This document shows positions 34,831 to 44,700 of a stretch of DNA of 64,000 nucleotides, piece by piece. Numbering within the stretch: position 1 is the stretch's first letter; each line of letters begins with the position of its first letter. The notes beneath the pieces are model-generated. The model was not told the DNA's origin, ran no database searches, and saw only the letters and a list, made by a program, of their open reading frames with translations. Source of the DNA: Flavimobilis rhizosphaerae (GTDB lineage Bacteria > Actinomycetota > Actinomycetes > Actinomycetales > Cellulomonadaceae); assembly GCF_014852685.1 (NCBI RefSeq), contig NZ_JACZDF010000004.1:1-64000 (forward strand), written 5' to 3'. The position numbers and the translations under genes are program-made.

Positions 34831-34953
34831 GATTCCAGGGTTACCCGCGCGCCTCGGCGCGTGGCCGCCCGTCAGCCGTGCCGGCTGCGCCGGCACCACC
34901 TGGTCGATCACGGTCACCCCGGGTCGCCCCCCGACTTGCTGGAGTTCATCGAA

Positions 34954-36297
34954 GTGAAGAGCGCCGTCGAAACCCTCGAGCCCACGAAGGTCAAGCTCAC
35001 GGTGGAGGTGACGTACGACGAGCTCAAGCCGAGCATCGACCACGCGTACGAGCACATCGCCAAGGAGGTCTCGATCCCGGGCTTCCGCAAGGGCAAGGTG
35101 CCGCCGCGCATCATCGACCAGCGCGTGGGCCGCGGCGTCGTCCTCGAGCACGCGATCAACGACGGTCTGCCCGGCTTCTACGGCGAGGCCGTGCGCGAGC
35201 AGAAGCTCCGCCCGCTCGCGCAGCCGTCCGTCGAGGTCACCAAGGTTCCGGACCCCTCCGAGACCGAGGGTGAGCTCCACTTCACCGCCGAGGTCGAGGT
35301 CCGCCCCGAGATCGAGCTCCCCGAGATCTCCTCGCTCGAGATCACGGTCGACGACGTCGCCGTGACCGACGAGGACGTCGCGGCGCGCCTCGACGCGCTG
35401 CGCGAGCGCTTCGGATCCCTCGTCGGCGTCGACCGTCCCGCGCAGGACAAGGACTACGTCGTCATCGACATGTCCGCGAAGATCGAGGACGAGGAGATCG
35501 ACACCGTCTCCGGCACGTCCTACCAGATCGGCTCGGGCACGATGCTCGACGGTCTCGACGAGGCCCTCATCGGCCTCTCCGCCGGTGAGGACGCGATCTT
35601 CACGTCGCCCCTCGCAGGCGGCGAGCACGCTGGTAAGGACGCGACCATCACGGTGAAGGTCACCTCAGTCAAGGAGCGCGAGCTCCCCGACGCCGACGAC
35701 GACTTTGCGCAGATGGCCTCCGAGTTCGACACGATCGCCGAGCTCACCGAGGACCTTCGCGAGCAGGTCGGGAAGTCCAAGGTCTCCCAGCAGGCCGTCC
35801 AGGCGCGCGACAACCTCCTCGAGGCGCTCCTCGGCGCCGTCGAGATCCCCGTGCCCGCGGGCGTCGTCGAGGCGGAGATCCACCGTCACCTCGAGTCCGA
35901 GGGTCGCCTTGAGGACGACGAGCACCGCGAGGAGGTCCGCGAGGAGGCCACGGTCGCCCTGCGCAACCAGATCCTCCTCGACACCCTCGCCGAGAAGCTC
36001 GAGATCAAGGTCGGCCAGGGCGAGCTCCTCGAGTTCCTCCTGCAGTCCGCGCGTCAGTACGGCATGGACCCCAACGAGTTCATCAAGCAGATCGACGCGA
36101 ACGGCCAGATCCCCTCGGTCGTCGCCGAGGTCGCCCGCTCCAAGTCGCTCGCCGTCGCCCTGCGCGCCGTCGAGGTCAAGGACGCCTCGGGCAACGTCGT
36201 CGACCTCTCCGAGTTCATCGGCTCCGACGAGGAGGACGCCGCGACCGAGGTCCTCGAGGACGCAGCCGCGGCCGCCGCGGACAGCGACGAGGACTGA
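34954..36297 (+). CDS. tig: Trigger factor (ribosome-associated chaperone, PPIase)
   Basis: 447 residues from GTG (KSAVETLEPTKVKLTVEVTY). The ribosome-binding signature GFRKGKVPPRIIDQRVG is at about 42-58. An FKBP-type PPIase domain follows (DYVVIDMSAKIEDEEIDTVS at about 165 onward), then the helical C-terminal chaperone domain (residues 240-430) and an acidic tail ending ADSDED. It binds nascent chains at the ribosome exit. GGAG lies 10 nt before the GTG. A strong terminator follows, so it is separately transcribed from clpP1. Confidence 0.96.
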   Translation: MKSAVETLEPTKVKLTVEVTYDELKPSIDHAYEHIAKEVSIPGFRKGKVPPRIIDQRVGRGVVLEHAINDGLPGFYGEAVREQKLRPLAQPSVEVTKVPDPSETEGELHFTAEVEVRPEIELPEISSLEITVDDVAVTDEDVAARLDALRERFGSLVGVDRPAQDKDYVVIDMSAKIEDEEIDTVSGTSYQIGSGTMLDGLDEALIGLSAGEDAIFTSPLAGGEHAGKDATITVKVTSVKERELPDADDDFAQMASEFDTIAELTEDLREQVGKSKVSQQAVQARDNLLEALLGAVEIPVPAGVVEAEIHRHLESEGRLEDDEHREEVREEATVALRNQILLDTLAEKLEIKVGQGELLEFLLQSARQYGMDPNEFIKQIDANGQIPSVVAEVARSKSLAVALRAVEVKDASGNVVDLSEFIGSDEEDAATEVLEDAAAAAADSDED

Positions 36298-36315
36298 GCC
36301 TCACCCTGCACGTCA

Positions 36316-36354
36316 CGAAGGCCGTGCCCCCGCGACGCGGGGGCACGGCCTTCG
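36316..36354 (+). terminator. Terminator after tig
   Basis: CGAAGGCCGTGCCCCCGC (36316-36333) pairs perfectly with GCGGGGGCACGGCCTTCG (36337-36354) over a GAC loop, 19 nt after the tig stop. Confidence 0.88.
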
Positions 36355-36468
36355 TCGTCCGACCCGTGCGCCGACAGCGAAACAGAGGCCCCGACGGGCA
36401 GGAACCGGGGACCCCGGGCGTTAGGGTCGACAACGGATACACCAACGGGACCATTGAGGGAGACCCAC

Positions 36469-37089
36469 GTGATCGAGCAGACGCCCGTGGCAGCACGCGG
36501 TGAGGGAGCCGGACTCGGCCTCAACGACAGCATCTACAACCGCCTCCTCAAGGAGCGGATCATCTGGCTCGGATCCGAGGTGCGCGACGAGAACGCGAAC
36601 GCGATCTGCGCCCAGCTCATGCTCCTCGCAGCCGAGGACCCCGAGAAGGACATCTACCTCTACATCAACTCCCCGGGCGGCTCGATCACGGCCGGCATGG
36701 CGATCTACGACACCATGCAGTACATCCAGCCCGACGTCGCCACCGTCGCCATGGGCCTCGCCGCGTCCATGGGGCAGTTCCTGCTCTCCTCGGGCGCACC
36801 CGGCAAGCGCTTCGCGACGCCCCACGCACGCGTCATGATGCACCAGCCCTCGGGTGGCATCGGCGGCACCGCGACCGACGTCCGCATCAACGCCGAGCTC
36901 ATCCTCCACATGAAGCGCGTCCTCGCGGACCTCACGGCGCAGCAGACCGGCAAGAGCGTCGAGCAGATCAGCTCCGACGCCGACCGTGACCGCTGGTTCA
37001 CCGCGACCGAGGCCCTCGAGTACGGCTTCATCGACCACGTCGTCACCCACGCCGGCTCCGTCCCGGGCGGCGGCGGCACGGGCGCCTGA
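36469..37089 (+). CDS. clpP1: ATP-dependent Clp protease proteolytic subunit 1
   Basis: 206 residues from GTG ([16 protein letters not shown]), with GAGGGAG (36456-36462) upstream. The catalytic triad is Ser100 (LAASMGQF), His125 (VMMHQPSGG) and Asp174 (DRDRWF). [11 protein letters not shown] is the oxyanion-region glycine block. Actinobacteria make a mixed ClpP1P2 tetradecamer that docks ClpX or ClpC. It lies 44 bp upstream of clpP2 in the same operon. The glycine-rich C-terminus (PGGGGTGA) is not conserved. Confidence 0.97.
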   Translation: MIEQTPVAARGEGAGLGLNDSIYNRLLKERIIWLGSEVRDENANAICAQLMLLAAEDPEKDIYLYINSPGGSITAGMAIYDTMQYIQPDVATVAMGLAASMGQFLLSSGAPGKRFATPHARVMMHQPSGGIGGTATDVRINAELILHMKRVLADLTAQQTGKSVEQISSDADRDRWFTATEALEYGFIDHVVTHAGSVPGGGGTGA

Positions 37090-37133
37090 GCGCCTCCCGC
37101 CCCGACCGGACACCAGACCTGAAGGAGAGCTCG

Positions 37134-37844
37134 ATGAGCATCGAGTCCCAGTACATCTCGACCGCGCAGCGTCTCGCCGGACCGTACGCCGGTGCGATCT
37201 TCGGCGGCAGCGCGCCGCACGGCCCGTCGGCCCGCTACGTCCTGCCGAACTTCGAGGAGCGCACGCCGTACGGCTTCAAGCGCCAGGACCCGTACACCAA
37301 GCTGTTCGAGGACCGCATCATCTTCCTCGGCGTGCAGGTCGACGACGCATCGGCAGACGACGTCATGGCCCAGCTGCTCGTCCTCGAGAGCCAGGACCCG
37401 GACCGCGACATCTCGGTCTACATCAACTCGCCCGGTGGCTCGTTCACCGCGATGACCGCCATCTACGACACGATGCAGTACATCAAGTCGCAGGTGCAGA
37501 CCGTGTGCCTCGGCCAGGCCGCCTCCGCCGCCGCGGTCCTCCTCGCCGCGGGCCAGCCCGGCAAGCGTCTCGCCCTGCCGAACGCGCGCGTGCTCATCCA
37601 CCAGCCCGCGATGGAGGGCGGTGGCTACGCTCAGGCGTCGGACATCGAGATCCACGCGAACGAGCTCATCCGCATGCGCGAGTGGCTCGAGGAGACTCTC
37701 GCGAAGCACACGGGCACGCCCCTCGAGCAGATCCGCAAGGACATCGAGCGCGACAAGATCCTCTCGGCCGCGCAGGCCGTCGAGTACGGGATCGTCGACC
37801 AGGTCATGGAGTCCCGCAAGACGCCGGTGCTGCCCGCACAGTGA
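37134..37844 (+). CDS. clpP2: ATP-dependent Clp protease proteolytic subunit 2
   Basis: 236 residues with an AAGGAG site before the ATG. The triad is Ser131 ([10 protein letters not shown]), His156 ([10 protein letters not shown]) and Asp207 (IERDKIL). The longer N-terminal segment ([20 protein letters not shown]) fits actinobacterial ClpP2 propeptides, which are removed on maturation. It forms the second ring of ClpP1P2. clpX follows after 96 bp on the same strand. Confidence 0.97.
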   Translation: MSIESQYISTAQRLAGPYAGAIFGGSAPHGPSARYVLPNFEERTPYGFKRQDPYTKLFEDRIIFLGVQVDDASADDVMAQLLVLESQDPDRDISVYINSPGGSFTAMTAIYDTMQYIKSQVQTVCLGQAASAAAVLLAAGQPGKRLALPNARVLIHQPAMEGGGYAQASDIEIHANELIRMREWLEETLAKHTGTPLEQIRKDIERDKILSAAQAVEYGIVDQVMESRKTPVLPAQ

Positions 37845-37940
37845 CTCAGGGCCCCACCGGAGCGTCGGGCGCGACTTCGACGCTCCGGTGGTGTTCCATG
37901 GTGAGGTGGTCCGTCGTCAGGGACGGGCGGAAGAGAGGGA

Positions 37941-39218
37941 GTGGCCGTGGCTCGGATCGGAGACGGTGCCGACCTGCTCAAGTGTTCCTTCTGCGGGAAG
38001 ACGCAGAAGCAGGTCAAGAAGCTCATCGCAGGACCCAGCGTCTACATCTGCGACGAGTGCATCGAACTCTGCAACGAGATCATCGAGGAGGAGCTCGGCG
38101 AGGCCGCCGAGCTCGGGCTGGTCGAGCTGCCGAAGCCCGCCGCGATCTTCGACTTCCTCGGCCAGTACGTCGTCGGGCAGGACCACGCCAAGCGGTCCCT
38201 CGCCGTCGCCGTGTACAACCACTACAAGCGCATCCAGGCGGGCGCGACCGGCAAGCCGACGTCGGACGACTCCGACCAGGTCGAGATCGCCAAGTCGAAC
38301 ATCCTGCTCATCGGCCCCACGGGCACGGGCAAGACGTACCTCGCGCAGACGCTCGCCAAGCTCCTCAACGTCCCGTTCGCGATCGCCGACGCGACCGCGC
38401 TCACCGAGGCTGGCTACGTCGGCGAGGACGTCGAGAACATCCTCCTCAAGCTCATCCAGGCCGCCGACTTCGACGTCAAGAAGGCCGAGACGGGCATCAT
38501 CTACATCGACGAGGTCGACAAGATCGCCCGCAAGGGCGAGAACGCGTCGATCACGCGCGACGTCTCGGGCGAGGGCGTCCAGCAGGCGCTGCTGAAGATC
38601 ATCGAGGGTACGGTCGCGTCCGTCCCGCCGCAGGGCGGCCGCAAGCACCCGCACCAGGAGTTCCTCCAGATCGACACCGCGAACGTCCTCTTCATCGTCG
38701 CCGGCGCATTCGCGGGCCTCGAGGAGATCATCGCGGACCGCACGCGCAAGCGTGGCGTCGGCTTCGGTGCCCCCATGGAGTCAGGCGACCCGGGTGACCT
38801 CTTCACCGAGGTGCGTCCCGAGGACCTCGTGAAGTTCGGCCTCATCCCCGAGTTCATCGGCCGCCTACCCGTCGTCACCGCGGCCAACCGGCTCGACGCC
38901 GAGGCGCTCGTCTCGATCCTCACCGAGCCCCGCAACGCGCTCGTCAAGCAGTACCAGAAGATGTTCGAGCTCGACGGCGTCGAGCTTGAGTTCACCGACG
39001 ACGCCCTCCACGCGGTCGCCGAGAAGGCCCTCGAGCGCAAGACCGGCGCACGCGGCCTCCGCGCCATCCTCGAAGAGGTCCTGCAGCCCGTGATGTTCGA
39101 GATCCCGAGCCGCGAGGATGTCGAGCGTGTCGTCATCGACACCCCCGCCGTCATGGGCACGGGCGAGCCGGTCTACGTGCTCGACGGAGCGCGGGGACGC
39201 CGCGAGAAGACCGCGTGA
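37941..39218 (+). CDS. clpX: ClpX unfoldase ATPase
   Basis: 425 residues from GTG (a second in-frame GTG is at 37947). The N-terminal C4 zinc domain is CSFCGKTQ ... CDECIELC. Walker A GPTGTGKT spans 125-132, Walker B is [11 protein letters not shown], and the arginine-finger/sensor region follows. The ClpP-docking IGF-type loop corresponds to [10 protein letters not shown], with GFG. It unfolds tagged substrates into ClpP1P2. Its TGA overlaps the ATG of the chorismate mutase gene by one base (TGATG). Confidence 0.97.
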   Translation: MAVARIGDGADLLKCSFCGKTQKQVKKLIAGPSVYICDECIELCNEIIEEELGEAAELGLVELPKPAAIFDFLGQYVVGQDHAKRSLAVAVYNHYKRIQAGATGKPTSDDSDQVEIAKSNILLIGPTGTGKTYLAQTLAKLLNVPFAIADATALTEAGYVGEDVENILLKLIQAADFDVKKAETGIIYIDEVDKIARKGENASITRDVSGEGVQQALLKIIEGTVASVPPQGGRKHPHQEFLQIDTANVLFIVAGAFAGLEEIIADRTRKRGVGFGAPMESGDPGDLFTEVRPEDLVKFGLIPEFIGRLPVVTAANRLDAEALVSILTEPRNALVKQYQKMFELDGVELEFTDDALHAVAEKALERKTGARGLRAILEEVLQPVMFEIPSREDVERVVIDTPAVMGTGEPVYVLDGARGRREKTA

Positions 39219-39574
39219 TGCCCGGCACCACCGAGGGCACACCCGGATCCGAGACCGCCATGCCCGCCGAGATCTTGCGACTGCGCCACTCGATCGACAA
39301 CATCGACGGTGCCCTCATGTACCTCCTCGCGGAGCGCTTCAAGTGCACGCGACGCGTCGGCGAGCTCAAGGCCGCAGGAGGGCTGCCGCCCGAGGACCTC
39401 ACGCGGGAGCGCGAGCAGATCGCGCGGCTCGGTCAGATCGCCGCCGACGCAGGCCTCGACCCGGCTCTCGCCGAGGACTTCCGCAGCTTCATCGTCACGC
39501 AGGTCAAGCACCACCACGCGCTCATCGCGGCGCGCGGCGACGGAGACGTCCCGCCCCTCGACATCTACTCCTGA
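39218..39574 (+). CDS. Chorismate mutase, AroQ type
   Basis: 118 residues. The AroQ fold (PF01817) shows EILRLRHSIDNIDGALMYLL with the first active-site Arg, ERFKCTRRVGELKA with the Lys/Arg pair, and EDLTREREQIARL, then EDFRSFIVTQVKHHH. It converts chorismate to prephenate for Phe/Tyr synthesis. No signal peptide, so it is cytosolic, and no prephenate dehydratase is fused. Translational coupling to clpX is through a TGATG overlap. Confidence 0.93.
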   Translation: MPGTTEGTPGSETAMPAEILRLRHSIDNIDGALMYLLAERFKCTRRVGELKAAGGLPPEDLTREREQIARLGQIAADAGLDPALAEDFRSFIVTQVKHHHALIAARGDGDVPPLDIYS

Positions 39575-39590
39575 GACGCAGGCACCCCGG

Positions 39591-40673
39591 TCACGCGACG
39601 AGCAGCACGCCGGCGAGCGCGAGAACCGCGACGAGAACCGTCGAGAGCCCGGCCAGCGCGAACGGTCGGAACCCGACCCGCACGAGGCTCGTGACCCGCA
39701 CGCCGCAGCCGAGGCCGAACATCGCAGCGGCGAGGAGCAGCGTCTGGAGGACCTGGCCTGCGTCGAGGAACCCGGCAGGCACGGCGACGACGGACCGCAC
39801 GAGCACCATGCCGAGGAACCCGACGACAAACAGCGGCACGATCGGCGGCCGACGACGGTTCCCGCCTACCTGGTCCGTCGCGCCGCCGGTCCGTTCCCGG
39901 CGCCGTTCACGCAGGCTCAGCGCTGCCATGACGGGCGCGAGCATGAGGACGCGGGTGAGCTTGACGAGCACGGCGGTCGTGAGGCCGGCACCGCCGAGGA
40001 CCCCGCCGACGGCGACGACCTGGGCGATCTCGTGGATCGAGCCGCCCGCCCACATGCCCGCAGCCGCGGTGTCGAGTGCGAGTAGGTGAGCGAGCGCGGG
40101 GACGAGCGGGATCATGAGGGTCCCGAAGATCACGACGAGAGCGACGGCCGTGATCGTGTCCTCCTCAGCCTCGTCGTCGGGGTCGGTGACTCCGGCCGCG
40201 CCCGCGACCGCGGCGGCGCCGCAGATCGAGAAGCCGCACGCGACGAGCAGCGTGAGGTGGGAACGGACGCGCAGGAGCCGACCGAGCGCGACCGTGCCGA
40301 GCAGGCCTCCGGCGATGACGGCGACGACGACGAGGAGGAGAGGGGCGCCGAGGTTGCGGATGTCGGCGAGCGAGACCTGGAGGCCGAGGAGAACGATGCC
40401 CGCTCGCAGCAGCTTCTTCGAGGAGAGGTTGAGGCCGGGGGTGACGGTGGCAGGAAGAGCCACAATGTTCGCTGAGAGGACGCCCAGCACGATCGCGACG
40501 ATGAGCGGACTCACCCCAGGCAGGAACCGGCTGACGCCGAACGCGACGAGAGCGGCCACCATGCTGAGCGCGACCCCCGGGACGAGCGTGCGGGCCTTCT
40601 GCGGCGGAGCGAGCCTCTGGTCGAGGTGCCTCGTGCGCGGGCGGTCGGAGAGCGCGGTGGGTGTGCCGGACAT
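39591..40673 (-). CDS. YeiH-family (UPF0324) membrane protein, putative sulfate exporter
   Basis: 360 residues with about ten membrane helices (for example GVALSMVAALVAFGVSRFLP and LLLVVVAVIAGGLLGTVALG). Family blocks (PF03601) are LLRAGIVLLGLQVSLADI, CGFSICGAAAVAGAAGV and AGGSIHEIAQVVAVGG. YeiH proteins are often annotated as sulfate exporters on slim evidence. The N-terminal 30 residues are cytosolic and basic. It converges with the chorismate mutase gene. A 19-bp inverted repeat sits 55 bp upstream of its start. Confidence 0.88.
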   Translation of the reverse strand: MSGTPTALSDRPRTRHLDQRLAPPQKARTLVPGVALSMVAALVAFGVSRFLPGVSPLIVAIVLGVLSANIVALPATVTPGLNLSSKKLLRAGIVLLGLQVSLADIRNLGAPLLLVVVAVIAGGLLGTVALGRLLRVRSHLTLLVACGFSICGAAAVAGAAGVTDPDDEAEEDTITAVALVVIFGTLMIPLVPALAHLLALDTAAAGMWAGGSIHEIAQVVAVGGVLGGAGLTTAVLVKLTRVLMLAPVMAALSLRERRRERTGGATDQVGGNRRRPPIVPLFVVGFLGMVLVRSVVAVPAGFLDAGQVLQTLLLAAAMFGLGCGVRVTSLVRVGFRPFALAGLSTVLVAVLALAGVLLVA

Positions 40674-40727
40674 GGCTCCATCCTCCGTGCCGCGCGGACC
40701 CGAGAGAACGCCGCCCTGGTTCGGGCC

Positions 40728-40746
40728 TCACAACGTGTCGTTGTGA
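40728..40746. promoter_or_regulatory. Inverted repeat upstream of the YeiH gene
   Basis: TCACAACG-TGT-CGTTGTGA is a perfect 8-bp-arm palindrome 55 bp upstream of the exporter start and about 260 bp before the divergent baeRF gene. Its size and AACG-N3-CGTT core fit a dimeric repressor site. LysR regulators commonly control yeiH genes, but none is in the window. The remainder of 40674-41006 shows no convincing gene. Confidence 0.45.
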
Positions 40747-41006
40747 CAGTGAGCGCCGGGCCGTGGGCTGGCGCCGAAGTGTCGCCAGCCCAATCGTCAC
40801 ACGCGGTGCCGTCCCGTCGGGGCGGACGTTCCTGTCGCGCCGCAGGTGGCGGTGGGGACCGGTCGTCCCGGCTCGGAAGAGGTGCTGGCGGGCACGACGG
40901 TCTGCGACATGGACACCGCACGGTTGGCGCGGCTGCTCCGGATGGCGCACCCTTGAACGTACGGGACCGGTCGATCAGGCGGGTCCACTCGGGAAACGAG
41001 GCCACG

Positions 41007-42197
41007 ATGCTCGTCGACTGGATCCGTCCACTCCTCGGCCGTCCTGGCCCCTTCACGAGCGTCCACCTCGACGTGAGTCGCGCCGGTGGTCGCCACGAGC
41101 GTGAGATCGCCGACCGCTGGCGACCGCTCCGCCGCATCCTCGAGCTCGCCGACACACCGGCCGAGCTCCTCGGCATGCTCGACGACGCTGTGGCCATCCC
41201 GATCCGCGACGACAGCGTCGGCGGGCGCCTGCTCGTCGCGACGGACGTCGACGGGATCCTCGTCGACCGCCCGCTCGTCACCTCCCCACCGTCCTCACGT
41301 GTCGCACGCGGCGCGACGCCCGATCTCCTTCCCGCGGCCGTCTACTCCGACGAAGTCGTTGACCACGTCGTCGTCACCGTCGACCGCGCCGGGGCCGACC
41401 TCGTCCGGCGCGGTTGGGGAAGCAGCGACGTCGCGTGGCAGGCGAGCATCGACGGCGAGCGCGCCGACGTCGCCCAACCCGGCCCCGGTGGCATCTCCGA
41501 GAGCCGGGCCGTCCGGAGGACCCAGGACGCGTGGTCCCGCAACGCACAGTCGGTGGCCTCGGTCGTCGACCGGCTCGTCGCCACGGACGGCCCCGAGATC
41601 GTCGTCCTCACCGGTGACACGCGTGCCGTCGGGCTCGTCGGGCGTGCTCTCGGTTCCCGTGCCCGGGCACTCGTCGTCGAGATCCCAGGAGCGGCACGGG
41701 GAGCGACCGGAGCGCAGGACGTCTTCGAGGCACGGCTCCGTGGCTCCCTCGAGTCGCATCGCGTGCGACGGCGCGCTGCCGTCGTCGCGCGCCTCACCGA
41801 GGGCCTGGCGCTGGGACGCGGCGCCCTCACGGGGCTCGACGCCGTCGTCAGGGCGTCGAGGGAAGGGCGCGTCGCGGAGCTCGTTCTCGAGACGACCGTG
41901 CAGCGCACCGTGGGCGAGGGGCCGCTCGTCTGGGCGGGTGACGACTGGGCGGCGCTCTCACTCACGCCCGACGTCCTCGTCGCGCAGGGCGAGCCGCACC
42001 TCCGGGAGATGGACGCGGTCATCGCCGTGCTCCGCGCCGCGATCGGCCAGGACGCAGGCGTGTCCTTCGTCGAGCCCGGCACGGCGCCGCTCGTCGACGG
42101 GATCGGTGCGATGCTCCGCTGGGACGTGGCCGAGCCGCAGCCTCGTGCGTCGACCGGCCGCGGCCGCGGGCGTCCGTGGGCGACCGCGTACGTCTGA
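41007..42197 (+). CDS. baeRF family 2 (eRF1/Vms1-like) protein
   Basis: A 396-residue cytosolic protein. The start FTSVHLDVSRAGGRHEREIA, with WRPLRRIL and later RNAQSVASVVDRLVATDGPE and VVLTGDTRAVGLVGRAL, matches the bacterial archaeo-eukaryotic release factor family (baeRF_fam2). It comprises an N-terminal domain, a central eRF1 domain-2-like region and a C-terminal L7Ae-like region (VAELVLETTVQRTVGEGPLV). Relatives are thought to act on stalled ribosomes or tRNA, but bacterial function is unproven. A strong convergent terminator follows. Confidence 0.75.
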   Translation: MLVDWIRPLLGRPGPFTSVHLDVSRAGGRHEREIADRWRPLRRILELADTPAELLGMLDDAVAIPIRDDSVGGRLLVATDVDGILVDRPLVTSPPSSRVARGATPDLLPAAVYSDEVVDHVVVTVDRAGADLVRRGWGSSDVAWQASIDGERADVAQPGPGGISESRAVRRTQDAWSRNAQSVASVVDRLVATDGPEIVVLTGDTRAVGLVGRALGSRARALVVEIPGAARGATGAQDVFEARLRGSLESHRVRRRAAVVARLTEGLALGRGALTGLDAVVRASREGRVAELVLETTVQRTVGEGPLVWAGDDWAALSLTPDVLVAQGEPHLREMDAVIAVLRAAIGQDAGVSFVEPGTAPLVDGIGAMLRWDVAEPQPRASTGRGRGRPWATAYV

Positions 42198-42201
42198 ACA
42201 C

Positions 42202-42238
42202 GAGGAGGGCCGGGGCACATGGTGCCCCAGCCCTCCTC
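42202..42238. terminator. Bidirectional terminator between convergent genes
   Basis: GAGGAGGGC (42202-42210) and GGGGCAC (42212-42218) pair with GTGCCCC (42222-42228) and GCCCTCCTC (42230-42238) around a short loop. The hairpin lies between the baeRF stop (42197) and the ABC ATPase stop (42257), so it probably serves both. Confidence 0.85.
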
Positions 42239-42256
42239 ACGTGAGGCTCGACGTCG

Positions 42257-43036
42257 TCAGTCGGTGGTCGTCCCGTGCGCGTGCGTCGGGTCGAGCACGC
42301 GCTGCAGGAACAGCTGCGTGCGCGGGTGCTGCGGGTTGCCGATGACGTCGGCCGGAGCACCCTCCTCGACGATGACGCCACCGTCGATGAAGACGACGCG
42401 ATCGGCGACGTCCCGCGCGAAAGCCATCTCGTGCGTGACGACCATCATCGTCATGCCACCCTCGGCGAGCGCGCGCATGACGGCGAGGACGTCGCCGACG
42501 AGCTCGGGGTCAAGCGCCGAGGTCGGCTCGTCGAAGAGCATGAGCTGCGGGTCCATCGCGAGGGCCCGTGCGATCGCGACGCGCTGCTGCTGGCCGCCCG
42601 AGAGCTGGTGCGGGTGGGCGTCGCCGCGGTCACCGAGCCCGACCCGCTCGAGGTTCTCGAGCGCGATCCGCTCGGCCTCTTCCTTCGGACGGCGCAGGAC
42701 CTTGCGCTGGGCGACGGTGCAGTTCTCGAGCACCGTGAGGTGAGCGAACAGGTTGAAGCCCTGGAAGACCATGCCGACCCGGGAGCGTACCGCGTCGATG
42801 TCGACGTCGGGGTCGGTGATCTCGGTGCCGAGCACCTCGACGCTCCCCGCGCTCGCGGTCTCGAGCTGGTTGACGCACCGCAGCAGCGTCGACTTGCCCG
42901 AGCCCGACGGGCCGATGACGCACACGACCTCGCCCGGGGCGATCGTGAGGTCGACGCCCTTGAGCACCTCGCGCTGGCCGAACGACTTGTGGAGGCCCCG
43001 GATGTCGACGACGGGGGCTGTCGCCTGGGCGGTCAT
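42257..43036 (-). CDS. Polar amino-acid ABC transporter, ATP-binding protein
   Basis: 259 residues. Walker [12 protein letters not shown] loop VFQGFNLF, signature [15 protein letters not shown], Walker [14 protein letters not shown] and H loop VVTHEM. The FNLF and the [10 protein letters not shown] patterns are typical of the GlnQ/HisP/ArtP group. It drives import through the permease whose gene ends in an ATGA overlap with this start. Last gene of a three-gene unit (binding protein, permease, ATPase). Confidence 0.94.
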   Translation of the reverse strand: MTAQATAPVVDIRGLHKSFGQREVLKGVDLTIAPGEVVCVIGPSGSGKSTLLRCVNQLETASAGSVEVLGTEITDPDVDIDAVRSRVGMVFQGFNLFAHLTVLENCTVAQRKVLRRPKEEAERIALENLERVGLGDRGDAHPHQLSGGQQQRVAIARALAMDPQLMLFDEPTSALDPELVGDVLAVMRALAEGGMTMMVVTHEMAFARDVADRVVFIDGGVIVEEGAPADVIGNPQHPRTQLFLQRVLDPTHAHGTTTD

Positions 43037-43872
43037 GAGCGACTCCTTGCACCCTTGGCCTCGAGCCTTCGCGCGAAGATGCCGAGCGGGATCGTGATGA
43101 CGAGGTAGCAGGCGCCGACGACGAACATCGGGGTGAGCCCGCCGCCCGCGCCGGACGACAGGGCGTTCTGGCCGATCTTCGTGAGCTCGAACTCGGGGAT
43201 CATGAGCCCGAGCGACGAGATGAGCGCGGTGTCCTTCGTGAGGAGGATGACCTCGTTGGTGAGCGGCGGCAGGACGATGCGGAACGCCTGCGGCACGACG
43301 ACGGTCATCGTCGTGCGTGCCGTGCTCATGCCGAGCGAGCGCGCCGCCTCGATCTGTCCCCGGGGGACGGCCTGCAGGCCTGCCCGCATGGTCTCGGCGA
43401 CGTACGCCGACGAGACCATGCCGAGCGCGATCGTCACCTTGAGGAGGGTCGACGTCAGGGAGAAGTTGACGACGAGCGGAAGGGCGAGGCCGACGGCGAT
43501 GACGTAGAGCAGGGCGGGGATGCCGCGGAAGAACTCGACGTAGATCGTCGAGACGATCCTGTAGAGACGCACCTCGGAGACCCGCATGAGCGCGAGGAGC
43601 GTGCCGAGGACGATCGACAGCGCGAACGAGCACACCATGTAGAGCAGGGTGTTGCCGAACGCCCGGGGGATCTTCGGCAGGAGCGCCCGTGCCGCGTCAA
43701 TGTTGAAGATGTTCTCGGCGACCGAGTCCCACTTGATGAGCAGCGCGACCGCGACGAAGGCGGCGAGGAGGACGACGTACTGGACGACGCGCACGACGAG
43801 GCGGCGGCGGCGCGGACTCAGCCGGGCCCGGACGTGCCCGGTCCGGGCCGCGGCCGGAGTCTGCGTGGTCAT
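43033..43872 (-). CDS. Polar amino-acid ABC transporter, permease
   Basis: 279 residues: a basic N-terminal tail, a first helix ([18 protein letters not shown]), an extracytoplasmic segment, then five helices beginning [19 protein letters not shown]. The EAA loop [20 protein letters not shown] matches the HisM/GlnP type ([10 protein letters not shown]). It starts 8 bp after the binding-protein gene and overlaps the ATPase gene by ATGA. A single permease gene suggests a homodimer. Confidence 0.93.
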   Translation of the reverse strand: MTTQTPAAARTGHVRARLSPRRRRLVVRVVQYVVLLAAFVAVALLIKWDSVAENIFNIDAARALLPKIPRAFGNTLLYMVCSFALSIVLGTLLALMRVSEVRLYRIVSTIYVEFFRGIPALLYVIAVGLALPLVVNFSLTSTLLKVTIALGMVSSAYVAETMRAGLQAVPRGQIEAARSLGMSTARTTMTVVVPQAFRIVLPPLTNEVILLTKDTALISSLGLMIPEFELTKIGQNALSSGAGGGLTPMFVVGACYLVITIPLGIFARRLEAKGARSRS

Positions 43873-43880
43873 GAGCGAGC

Positions 43881-44684
43881 TCAGTCCTCGGACGGGGCGA
43901 CGCCGATGCGCGCGGTGTAGATCTTCGCCCACGTGCCGTCACCCTTGATGCGCTCGAGGGTGCCGTTGATCTTCTCGAGGAGCGCGGTGTTGCCCTTCTT
44001 CACGCCGAAGCCGTACGTGGAGCCGGTGGAGACGGGTGCGAGGAGCTCGTATCCGTCGGCGACGTAGGAGCCGAGCACGGCGTAGTCGTTCATGACGGCG
44101 TCGACCTGACCGGCGTTGAGCGACTGGATCTGCAGGCCGAGGTCGGCGAACTGGACGCCGCCCAGCTCCCTCTCGTTGACCCACGTCTCGGCGTCGGTCG
44201 AGATCTGGACGCCGATGCGCTTGCCCGCGAGGTCGGTCTCGGACGCGATGCCCGAGTCCTTCTTCACGAGGATGCCGAGGTCGGCGTCGAAGTACGGCTC
44301 GGAGAAGTCGAGGTTCGCCTTGCGCTCGTCGGTGATCGACAGGCCCGTCGCGACGATGTCGCACTGGCCGTTGTTGAGCGCGGCACCCGACGCCATGGCG
44401 TCGAAGCCGATGTTGAGGACGGTCTGGGTGACACCGAGGTCCTTGGCGACCTCACCCGTGATGTCCATGTCGAGACCGACGATCTGGCCGTCCTCCTCGA
44501 ACTCGAACGGCGCGAAGGGCGGGTTCGTGCAGACGGTGAGCACGCCCTCCTTGACGAGGCTGACGGATGCGCCGCCGGCGGACGTGGGGGTCGCGGCGGG
44601 AGTGTCGCCGTCGGAGGAGCAGCCCGCGAGGACGAGGGCGCCGGCCGCGAGGACCGGGAGGATGCGGGTGAGGGAGGCGTTCAT
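43881..44684 (-). CDS. Polar amino-acid ABC transporter, substrate-binding lipoprotein
   Basis: 267 residues with lipobox LVLAGC. The SBP_bac_3 fold shows VCTNPPFAPFEFEEDGQIVG (ligand loop), GLDMDITGEVAKDLG, IVATGLSITDERK and GTWAKIY near the C-terminus. It captures a polar amino acid outside the membrane. The FEF and DIT pattern fits cationic or glutamine/cystine-type binders equally. A near-consensus ARG box lies just upstream, which points to arginine. First gene of its operon. Confidence 0.93.
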   Translation of the reverse strand: MNASLTRILPVLAAGALVLAGCSSDGDTPAATPTSAGGASVSLVKEGVLTVCTNPPFAPFEFEEDGQIVGLDMDITGEVAKDLGVTQTVLNIGFDAMASGAALNNGQCDIVATGLSITDERKANLDFSEPYFDADLGILVKKDSGIASETDLAGKRIGVQISTDAETWVNERELGGVQFADLGLQIQSLNAGQVDAVMNDYAVLGSYVADGYELLAPVSTGSTYGFGVKKGNTALLEKINGTLERIKGDGTWAKIYTARIGVAPSED

Positions 44685-44700
44685 GATGTCCGTCCGTCAG

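Noticed and set aside
40822-40957. Short frame ending MDTARLARLLRMAHP upstream of the baeRF gene
   Set aside because: No plausible start codon or ribosome site and under 50 residues; could be the tail of a lost gene but cannot be supported.
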